Shown here piece after piece: positions 1-4,939 of a stretch of DNA of 8,322 nt. The notes beneath the pieces are model-generated. The model did not search any database, had not been told where the DNA came from, and saw nothing but the letters and a program-made list of their open reading frames with translations. Origin of the DNA: SG8-41 sp029864385 (lineage in GTDB: Bacteria > Pseudomonadota > Gammaproteobacteria > Burkholderiales > SG8-41); assembly GCA_029864385.1 (NCBI GenBank), contig JAOTTL010000160.1, positions 1 through 8,322 on the forward strand. The letters run 5' to 3'. Within the stretch, counting starts at the first letter, position 1; every line of letters starts with the position of its first letter. A program made the translations under genes and the position numbers.

Positions 1-50
1 GCCGCGGCTGGGAAGGGCAACGCGCGACGGCCGGCACCGTATGCGAGCAT
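1..50 (-). CDS. 5' end of the gene downstream of the NfnA-like subunit (partial)
   Basis: An ATG at 48-50 (minus strand) lies one base after the stop codon of the preceding gene. An AAGGTGG-type ribosome binding site sits at 56-62, five bases upstream, inside the end of that gene. The visible peptide begins MLAYGAGRRALPFP and runs off the window, so the product cannot be identified from these 16 or so codons. Tight spacing and a good ribosome binding site indicate translation in one operon with the flavoprotein. In the Nfn / sulfide dehydrogenase family the usual partner is a GltD-like FAD/[4Fe-4S] large subunit, which is the natural guess, but nothing visible proves it. Confidence 0.45.
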   Translation of the reverse strand, partial: MLAYGAGRRALPFPAA

Positions 51-51
51 C

Positions 52-996
52 TTAGCCACCTTTTACTTCCTCGAAGGGATCGGGGAGGGACCCGCTGTCG
101 TCGGCGGCACGGGACGGGGCGGAGCTGACGATCTCACGCATCCGGCAGTTTTCCGACCAGCGCTCGAGCGCGGCCTGCTCTTCCTGCTTGAAGCGCCGCA
201 GGCGTGCCATCAAGTCGTCGAAATCGACCTCGTGCCCGTCGAAATCGGGTCCATCGACACAGGCAAACCGGATCTGTCCGCCGATCTTGACCCGGCAGCC
301 CCCGCACATCCCGGTGCCGTCGACCATGATGGGATTCAAGCTCACGACGGTCCGAATCTTGTGCGGGCGCGTCGCCTCCGCGCAGGCCTTCATCATCACG
401 GGCGGGCCGATGGCCACGAACTCATCGATGTTGGGATGCCCGGCGATGGCGACCTTGATGCCTTTGGTCACGGACCCCATGACGCCCGCCGAACCGTCAT
501 CCGTACACAAGATCAGCTCATCACAACATTTCCGGAACTTGTCTTCCCAGAAGATGAGGTCCTTGTTCCGGAAACCGAGGATGCCGATCACGTAGGCACC
601 GGCTTCCTTGGCTGCCCGCGCCTGGGGAAAGACGGGCGCGACGCCGAGGCCGCCACCGACGAACGCCATCTTCTTCGCGTTGCTAATCTCGCTCGGTATA
701 CCCATCGGCCCTACGATGCCGTGGATCGGTGTGCCGACCTGGCAGGTCTGCTGCATATCGCGGGTCGTCTTGCCGACGGCCTGGATGACCAGCGTGATGG
801 TGCCCTTGGCGCGATCGAAGTCGGCGATGGTCAGAGGGATGCGCTCGCCATGCTCATGCGACATGACGATGACGAACTGGCCCGGCCGGGCCGCTTTCGC
901 CATCAGAGGGTGATGGATTTCAAGCAGATACGTGACGTCCGAGAGGTCCTCCCGGGCCACGATTTCGAATCCTGATCCCCTGCTTGCCTCGATCAT
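52..996 (-). CDS. NfnA / sulfide dehydrogenase small-subunit-like FAD/NAD(P)-binding [2Fe-2S] reductase
   Basis: This 314-aa protein belongs to the ferredoxin-NADP reductase / dihydroorotate dehydrogenase electron-transfer superfamily. Members pass electrons between NAD(P)H and an iron-sulfur partner subunit. An N-terminal FAD-binding barrel carries ERIPLTIAD (residues 51-59, the RxPLT flavin motif). A nucleotide-binding GGGLGVAP follows at 114-121. Near the C terminus DGTGMCGGC (226-234) and C246 in FACVDGPDF form the [2Fe-2S] site. Nfn small subunits use three Cys and one Asp, and Asp226 fits the Asp position. A tail of about 60 residues after the cluster is charged and ends with a low-complexity stretch. 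ATG at 994-996 is preferred to the TTG one codon earlier because AGGGAG at 1005-1010 is eight bases from it. The next gene starts one base after the stop. The partner (GltD-like) would decide between NfnAB-type transhydrogenase, sulfide dehydrogenase or another role. Confidence 0.85.
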   Translation of the reverse strand: MIEASRGSGFEIVAREDLSDVTYLLEIHHPLMAKAARPGQFVIVMSHEHGERIPLTIADFDRAKGTITLVIQAVGKTTRDMQQTCQVGTPIHGIVGPMGIPSEISNAKKMAFVGGGLGVAPVFPQARAAKEAGAYVIGILGFRNKDLIFWEDKFRKCCDELILCTDDGSAGVMGSVTKGIKVAIAGHPNIDEFVAIGPPVMMKACAEATRPHKIRTVVSLNPIMVDGTGMCGGCRVKIGGQIRFACVDGPDFDGHEVDFDDLMARLRRFKQEEQAALERWSENCRMREIVSSAPSRAADDSGSLPDPFEEVKGG

Positions 997-1092
997 CAAC
1001 CTGGCTCCCTCGTTTCGGCGCCGTTCCGACGTCGCCAGAATCCGGCATCTCGGTAATATTAAGAAATTTATTAGGTCCTTGCCCGGCGGCGT

Positions 1093-1106
1093 TTGATCTA
1101 GCGCAA
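1093..1106. promoter_or_regulatory. FNR/ANR/FixK-type operator candidate
   Basis: The 14-mer TTGATCTAGCGCAA matches TTGAT-N4-ATCAA completely in the left half and in the outer CAA of the right half. Its centre at 1099.5 lies 103 bases upstream of the flavoprotein ATG. A class II FNR site (centre at -41.5) would put the transcription start near 1058 on the minus strand. The bases at -12 to -7 are then 1070-1065, which read TAAATT, four of six matches to TATAAT, within an AT-rich stretch (1053-1074) that is unusual for this GC-rich window. The rest of 997-1285 holds no gene I can support. A short inverted repeat at 1186-1201 lacks a T tract and is not a convincing terminator for glxR. Confidence 0.5.
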
Positions 1107-1285
1107 GAGATTACCGGTTTTTTGGCCGTAAGGCCATGAACCTTCTGGTATTCCCGTGCGCGCGCCAGGGTTTGAGCGTGAGGTTTTTCCGGTCCCGGAA
1201 AGAAGCGCAGCGGACAGCCTCCGCGAGCGCGGCCTGGCGCCGTCGTTGGGAGGCGCGGCCCGGTGGCAACGCCGGTGCATGCCGG

Positions 1286-2170
1286 TCAGTTCGAGACCGC
1301 ATGATTGGCGAGCTTTTCCAGCGCGCGCACCAGCGCGGAATGGTCCCATTTTGCGCCGCCATTGGCAACACAGGCGTTGAACAGCTCCTGCGCGGTGGCG
1401 GTGTTCGGAAGGCTCATCCCCATGGCTCGCGCTCCCGAAAGGGCAAGGCTCAAGTCCTTTTGATGTAATTCGATCCTGAATCCAGGATCGAATGTGCGCT
1501 TGATCATGCGCTCGCCGTGGACCTCGAGTATGCGCGATGCGGCGAAACCACCCATCAGCGCCTGGCGCACCCTGGCAGGGTCCGCGCCGGCCTTGGCCGC
1601 GAAGAGCAATGCTTCGCCCACGGCCTCGATGTTAAGAGCAACGATGATCTGGTTCGCAACCTTGCAGGTCTGGCCGTCGCCGTTGCCGCCGACGAGCGTA
1701 ATGTTCTTGCCCATGAGGTCGAAAATCGCCTTGACCTTGTTGAATGTCGTCTCGTTGCCGCCCACCATAATGGTGAGCGCGGCGTTCTTGGCGCCGACCT
1801 CGCCGCCGGATACCGGCGCGTCCACGTACTCGCAGCCCAGCTCATTGATGCGCTTTGCGAAAGCCTTGGTTTCGATTGGGGAGATCGAGCTCATATCCAC
1901 AATGGTCTTTCCTGCGGAAAGACCATTAACGACGCCTTCGGCGCCGAACAGGACCTTTTCGACGTCGGGAGTGTCCGGAAGCATCAGGATGATGATCTCC
2001 GATTGCTGAGCTACTTTGCTGGCGGACTCGCACGCGATTCCGCCAGCAGCGGTCAGCTCCTGGGGCACGCCGCTGCGTGAATGGAGGAACAGCTTGTGAC
2101 CGCCCTTGATCAGGTTGGCCGCCATGGGCTTGCCCATGATGCCGAGGCCGATGAATCCGATATTGCTCAT
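1286..2170 (-). CDS. glxR: 2-hydroxy-3-oxopropionate reductase (tartronate semialdehyde reductase)
   Basis: This 294-aa cytosolic enzyme of the beta-hydroxyacid dehydrogenase family reduces tartronate semialdehyde to D-glycerate with NAD(P)H, the last step of the glycerate route of glyoxylate assimilation. The Rossmann motif GFIGLGIMGKPMAANL is at residues 5-20. The substrate-binding signature DAPVSGGEVGA is at 117-127. The family catalytic lysine is K170 in GDGQTCKVANQ, and a conserved KDL follows at 238-240. Length and both domains are complete. AAGGAG at 2177-2182 lies six bases before the ATG. The gene is downstream of hyi on the same strand, with a 114-bp gap that shows no clear promoter or terminator, so cotranscription is likely. 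The pairing with hyi supports GlxR/GarR over the related 3-hydroxyisobutyrate dehydrogenase (MmsB). Confidence 0.9.
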   Translation of the reverse strand: MSNIGFIGLGIMGKPMAANLIKGGHKLFLHSRSGVPQELTAAGGIACESASKVAQQSEIIILMLPDTPDVEKVLFGAEGVVNGLSAGKTIVDMSSISPIETKAFAKRINELGCEYVDAPVSGGEVGAKNAALTIMVGGNETTFNKVKAIFDLMGKNITLVGGNGDGQTCKVANQIIVALNIEAVGEALLFAAKAGADPARVRQALMGGFAASRILEVHGERMIKRTFDPGFRIELHQKDLSLALSGARAMGMSLPNTATAQELFNACVANGGAKWDHSALVRALEKLANHAVSN

Positions 2171-2284
2171 GGTCCACTCCTTGAGTTGAATTGCGGAAGC
2201 GCCAGGGGCGCTGAGAGGCCCAAGAATATCAAGAACGGCGCATCTTCGCGCCGGTCCCGGGCGACTCGGCCCGAGCGCGTTTGC

Positions 2285-3061
2285 CTACAGGTAGGGCTTA
2301 ACCCAGCCTAAGCCGGCATCGGTGGTTGTCCTTGGCTTGTACTCGCAGCCGATCCAGCCTGCATAACCGATGCGGTCTATGTGGTCGAAAAGAAAGCCGT
2401 AGTTGATTTCGCCGGTGCCCGGCTCGTTGCGCCCGGGGTTGTCGGCGAGCTGCATGTGGGGAATCAGTTTCAGATTCGCCTCGATGGTGCGGGCAAGATC
2501 GCCCTCCATGACCTGCATGTGGTAGATGTCGTACTGCACGTAGAGATTGTCGGATCCGGTATCCCGGATGATGTCGAGCGCCTGCCGGCTGTAGTTGAGA
2601 AAGAAGCCGGGCATGTCGCGGGTATTGATGGGCTCCGTCAGCAGCTTGATCCCTGCCGCCTTCAATTTGCCGGCGGCGAATTTCAGGTTGAAGACGAACG
2701 TCTCGTGCAGTTTCTCGGGGGCGATCCCCGCCGGGGCGATGCCCGCCAGGCAGTTCAACTGCTTGCAGCCGAGCGCGTTCGCATATTCGATCGCCTTGCC
2801 GACACCGTCCTGAAACTCCCCCACGCGGTCGGGGTAGCAGCCGATGCCGCGCTCGCCCTTGCCCCAATCGCCGGCAGGGAAGTTGTGCAGGACTTGCGTG
2901 AGCTCGTGGCGGTGAAGCTGCTCGGCCAAACGGTTCTTGTCGTGGTCATAGGGGAAGAGATACTCGACGCCGGTGAAGCCGGCCTTCGCTGCGGCGGCGA
3001 AGCGGTCCATGAAGTCGAGCTCGTTCCAGAGCATCGTGAGATTGGCGCAGAACTTCGGCAT
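2285..3061 (-). CDS. hyi: Hydroxypyruvate isomerase
   Basis: This 258-aa TIM-barrel enzyme of the xylose isomerase-like superfamily interconverts hydroxypyruvate and tartronate semialdehyde, feeding the reductase encoded next to it. The N terminus MPKFCANLTMLWNEL is typical of Hyi. Two acidic residues fall at the positions reported as catalytic in E. coli Hyi: E143 (LLTEPINTRD) and E240 (GCEYKP). The metal-site region QYDIYHMQ (176-183) is also present. The open frame extends 122 codons further upstream, but that part is Arg/Pro-rich, has no similarity to the family, and would read through the promoter region and across the divergent mocA start. The ATG at 3059-3061 has GAGGAA at 3069-3074, seven bases away, and gives the normal family length. 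No glyoxylate carboligase gene (gcl) is adjacent. Confidence 0.93.
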   Translation of the reverse strand: MPKFCANLTMLWNELDFMDRFAAAAKAGFTGVEYLFPYDHDKNRLAEQLHRHELTQVLHNFPAGDWGKGERGIGCYPDRVGEFQDGVGKAIEYANALGCKQLNCLAGIAPAGIAPEKLHETFVFNLKFAAGKLKAAGIKLLTEPINTRDMPGFFLNYSRQALDIIRDTGSDNLYVQYDIYHMQVMEGDLARTIEANLKLIPHMQLADNPGRNEPGTGEINYGFLFDHIDRIGYAGWIGCEYKPRTTTDAGLGWVKPYL

Positions 3062-3093
3062 ATGCGGCTTCCTCTTTTTCGCGGAAGCCGCAT
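3062..3093. repeat. Perfect 11-bp inverted repeat covering the hyi leader and ribosome binding site
   Basis: ATGCGGCTTCC at 3062-3072 is exactly inverted as GGAAGCCGCAT at 3083-3093, with ten bases between. The arms are centred 21 bp apart, two helical turns, which suits a dimeric repressor. The repeat overlaps the end of a minus-strand TATAAT (3092-3097), contains the hyi ribosome binding site and ends at the base before the hyi ATG. If transcription starts near 3085 as that -10 box predicts, the transcript would lack part of one arm. A DNA operator is therefore more likely than an RNA hairpin, unless an upstream promoter is used. Confidence 0.6.
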
Positions 3094-3097
3094 TATA
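3092..3097 (-). promoter_or_regulatory. -10 element candidate for hyi-glxR
   Basis: A perfect TATAAT on the minus strand lies 30 bases upstream of the hyi ATG. No good -35 hexamer is visible 16-18 bases further upstream (the sequence there is GC-only), so an activator or another sigma context would be needed. The inverted repeat at 3062-3093 begins inside this box. Confidence 0.45.
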
Positions 3098-3154
3098 GAC
3101 GGCCCATGAGCCGCGGCCCGCGCGGCGGTGCACGGGGCGGTTCTGCGTCGCCGC

Positions 3155-3160
3155 TATAAT
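3155..3160 (+). promoter_or_regulatory. -10 element candidate for the mocA-like gene
   Basis: A perfect TATAAT on the plus strand lies 11 bases before the ATG at 3172. The predicted transcription start (about 3166-3168) would leave a leader of only about five bases, close to a leaderless message. No -35 consensus is visible. The 110-bp gap between the divergent hyi and mocA-like genes thus carries a TATAAT on each strand. Confidence 0.35.
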
Positions 3161-3171
3161 ATCGTGAGACC

Positions 3172-3777
3172 ATGGCCGAGAGTCCGAAGCATATCGTTGC
3201 CATCCTGCTTGCCGCCGGAAGCGGTTCGCGCTTCGGCGGAGAAAAGCTCCTTCACCCGCTTCCGGACGCTGTGGCGATCGCGGCGCATGCTGCGCGCAAC
3301 CTGCTCGCCGTCGCGCCCGAGGTGGTGGCGGTCGTGCGCTGGGGTGATTTCCCGCTTTACGACCTCCTGGAACAGGAAGGCTGCCGGGTAACGGATTTTC
3401 AGGGTGCAGCGCAGGGCATGGGCGCAAGCCTCGCGCATGGCGTTGCGCAGGCGCGCGACGCCGACGGCTGGGTGGTCGCGCTTGCCGACATGCCGAGCAT
3501 CAGGCCGGAGACCATCCGCAGCATCATCGCGGCGCTGGAGGGCGGGGCGCTGATCGCCGCGCCAACGTACGACGGAAAACGCGGGCATCCCGTGGGATTC
3601 GGTGCGCCCCTGCGACACGAGCTGCTGGCGCTCGGCGGCGATCAGGGCGCGCGCGCAGTCATAGAGCGCCACCGCGACGAGGTGACGCTCGTCGAGTGCA
3701 ATGACCCCGGAACGTTGATCGACATCGACCGGCGCGACGACCTCGCGCGCCTGAACGGCCCGGGCGCCTCACGATGA
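3172..3777 (+). CDS. mocA: MocA-like molybdenum cofactor nucleotidyltransferase
   Basis: This 201-aa protein has the MobA-like NTP transferase fold. MocA couples CTP to molybdopterin, giving the cytosine dinucleotide cofactor used by xanthine dehydrogenase and CO dehydrogenase family enzymes. The nucleotide loop LLAAGSGSRFGGEK is at residues 12-25, GMGASLAHG at 82-90, the metal-binding LADMPS at 104-109, RGHPVGF at 137-143 and GDQGAR at 156-161. It ends with TLIDIDRRDDL (181-191), the usual family ending. GMGASLA, GHPVGF and GDQGAR favour MocA-type proteins over MobA, but base specificity (CTP or GTP) cannot be fixed by eye. The only plausible ATG has a weak ribosome binding site (GTGAGACC). 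A strong terminator follows, so it is a single transcription unit, next to two further Mo-hydroxylase maturation genes. Confidence 0.85.
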   Translation: MAESPKHIVAILLAAGSGSRFGGEKLLHPLPDAVAIAAHAARNLLAVAPEVVAVVRWGDFPLYDLLEQEGCRVTDFQGAAQGMGASLAHGVAQARDADGWVVALADMPSIRPETIRSIIAALEGGALIAAPTYDGKRGHPVGFGAPLRHELLALGGDQGARAVIERHRDEVTLVECNDPGTLIDIDRRDDLARLNGPGASR

Positions 3778-3792
3778 AATTTGCCTGTCTCG

Positions 3793-3828
3793 GGCCGGCG
3801 CTGTGCGCGCAGCGCCGGCCGTTTTCTT
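3793..3828 (+). terminator. Rho-independent terminator after the mocA-like gene
   Basis: GGCCGGCGCTG (3793-3803) and CAGCGCCGGCC (3810-3820) form a perfect 11-bp GC-rich stem with a six-base loop, followed by GTTTTCTT. It starts 16 bases after the stop codon. It separates mocA transcription from the coxD-like gene, which must then have its own promoter or rely on read-through. Confidence 0.93.
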
Positions 3829-3860
3829 GACGCTCGCAAATCCGGATGCGAGACTCACTC

Positions 3861-3879
3861 GGAACTTGGAACTTGGAAC
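3861..3879 (+). repeat. Short tandem GGAACTT repeat before the coxD-like gene
   Basis: GGAACTT occurs at 3861-3867 and 3868-3874, followed by a partial GGAAC at 3875-3879. The last GGA is seven bases from an ATG at 3885 and may act as a weak ribosome binding site. A 6-bp inverted repeat (CTCGCA / TGCGAG, 3833-3852) lies just upstream. No clear promoter is visible in 3829-3884. Confidence 0.6.
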
Positions 3880-3890
3880 AGCAAATGGTA

Positions 3891-4733
3891 ATGAAGCGAT
3901 TTGAAGGCACTGACAGCTACGTTGCAACCGATGACTTGATGATGGCGGTAAATGCCGCGCTCACGCTCGAGCGGCCGCTCCTCATCAAGGGAGAACCGGG
4001 GACCGGCAAGACGATGCTGGCGATCGAGATTGCCAGGGCGCTCGAACGTCCGCTCTTCGAGTGGCACATCAAGTCGACCACCAAAGCGCAGCACGGGCTC
4101 TACGAATACGACGCGGTATCGCGTCTGCGCGATTCGCAGCTCGGCGACCCGAAGGTGCACGACATCCGCAACTACATCGTGCAGGGCATGCTGTGGAAGG
4201 GCTTTGCCTCGGGCGCGCCGGCAGTCCTGTTAATCGACGAGGTGGACAAGGCCGACATCGAGTTCCCGAACGACCTGCTGCGCGAGCTCGACCGCATGGA
4301 GTTCTACGTCTACGAGACGCAGGAGCTCATCAGTGCGAAGCACCGTCCGCTGGTGGTGATCACGAGCAACAACGAGAAGGAGCTGCCGGACGCGTTCCTG
4401 CGGCGCTGCTTTTTCCACTACATCCGCTTTCCGGACCACGAGACGATGGAGCGTATCGTTCGCGTGCATTACCCGGACATCAAGAAGCGGCTGCTGCAGG
4501 AGGCGCTGGAGGCGTTCTTCGAGATCCGTGAAGTACCAGGTCTCAAGAAGAAACCTTCCACCTCCGAGCTCCTCGACTGGTTGAAGCTGCTCGTGGCCGA
4601 GGACATCCCGCCGGAAGTGCTCCACAGCCAGGACCAGCACAAGATCATCCCGCCGCTGCACGGCGCGTTGCTCAAGAACGAGCAGGACGTCCATTTGTTT
4701 GAGCGCCTGGTGTTCATGTCCCGAAGAAAATGA
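3891..4733 (+). CDS. coxD: CoxD-like MoxR-family AAA+ ATPase
   Basis: This is a 280-aa AAA+ ATPase of the MoxR group, close to CoxD. In CO-oxidising bacteria CoxD, an AAA+ chaperone, helps build the Cu-Mo active site of CO dehydrogenase together with the VWA protein CoxE. Walker A GEPGTGKT is at residues 34-41, Walker B LLIDEVDKAD at 113-122, sensor 1 TSNN at 158-161, the arginine-finger pair RR at 171-172 and the sensor 2 region KPSTSELLDW at 221-230. The ATG at 3891 gives the usual family start MKRFEGTDSYVATDDL. An in-frame ATG at 3885 is nearer the weak ribosome binding site and is also possible; the ATG at 3846 is too far upstream of recognisable sequence. The C terminus (LVFMSRRK) is close to normal, but the last codons and stop lie inside a perfect hairpin. 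CoxD-like proteins also serve other Mo-hydroxylases, so CO oxidation itself is not shown. Confidence 0.88.
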   Translation: MKRFEGTDSYVATDDLMMAVNAALTLERPLLIKGEPGTGKTMLAIEIARALERPLFEWHIKSTTKAQHGLYEYDAVSRLRDSQLGDPKVHDIRNYIVQGMLWKGFASGAPAVLLIDEVDKADIEFPNDLLRELDRMEFYVYETQELISAKHRPLVVITSNNEKELPDAFLRRCFFHYIRFPDHETMERIVRVHYPDIKKRLLQEALEAFFEIREVPGLKKKPSTSELLDWLKLLVAEDIPPEVLHSQDQHKIIPPLHGALLKNEQDVHLFERLVFMSRRK

Positions 4734-4749
4734 CTGCCGTCATTTTCTT
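4724..4749. repeat. Perfect 11-bp hairpin across the coxD stop codon
   Basis: AAGAAAATGAC (4724-4734) and GTCATTTTCTT (4739-4749) form a perfect stem with a TGCC loop. The stop codon TGA (4731-4733) is in the left arm. The right arm plus the next base reads TTTTCTTT, so the structure could weakly terminate transcription, although the stem is AT-rich. Its AAGAAAAT and ATTTTCTT parts recur at 4839-4846 and, as ATTTTCT, at 4933-4939. Confidence 0.75.
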
Positions 4750-4765
4750 TACAGGTTGAATCAAG

Positions 4766-4840
4766 ATGAGCGATGCGGTCACTGAGATAGGAGAGTGGGA
4801 GGGGGCGTCTCCTGATTTTGTTGCTCGCTCTTGGCACTAA
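4766..4840 (+). other. Possible 24-codon leader ORF between coxD and coxE
   Basis: ATG at 4766 opens a 24-codon frame (begins MSDAVTEIGEW, ends VARSWH) that closes with TAA at 4838-4840, exactly where the left arm of the next inverted repeat begins. The upstream ACAGGTT carries a poor AGG ribosome binding site about 11 bases away. No codon is strongly over-used as in amino-acid attenuators, although two Trp codons occur. The stretch also folds on itself: GAGCGA near 4769 with TCGCTC near 4824, and AGGAGA with TCTCCT inside. Translation is not shown. Confidence 0.25.
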
Positions 4841-4939
4841 GAAAATCGTGGGACGCGACCACCTGCCCGTGCGAGCTCGCGTACCGAGCTGTGTCAAATT
4901 GCATAACCGAGAAATGAGAATCATGGCCCACGATTTTCT
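4840..4939. repeat. 13-bp inverted repeat enclosing the coxE upstream region
   Basis: AGAAAATCGTGGG (4840-4852) is perfectly inverted as CCCACGATTTTCT (4927-4939), with 74 bases between. The right arm abuts the coxE ATG at 4940. The enclosed stretch includes a 10-bp palindrome GCGAGCTCGC (4871-4880). A 7-codon frame (ATG 4923, TGA 4944-4946) overlaps the coxE start and could couple translation. Together with 4735-4839 this forms a 206-bp gap between two genes that are usually close together, so it may be an insertion (MITE- or REP-like) or a regulatory leader. Confidence 0.65.

Noticed and set aside
232..975. 247-codon plus-strand open frame
   Set aside because: It is the antisense shadow of the NfnA-like gene, with no family resemblance; high GC keeps the opposite strand open.
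1118..1136. T run with a TGGCC / GGCCA stem near 1118-1136
   Set aside because: The T run precedes the stem on the plus strand, and becomes an A run after it on the minus strand, so it is not a terminator in either direction.
1186..1201. Inverted repeat TTTCCG / CGGAAA as a terminator for glxR
   Set aside because: Short stem, and the minus-strand continuation is an A run rather than a T run.
2381..3109. 242-codon plus-strand open frame
   Set aside because: Antisense to hyi, without recognisable motifs or a ribosome binding site.
3062..3427. 122-codon N-terminal extension of hyi
   Set aside because: It is Arg/Pro-rich, unlike the Hyi family, crosses the promoter region and the divergent mocA start, and the ATG at 3061 has a good ribosome binding site and gives the normal length.
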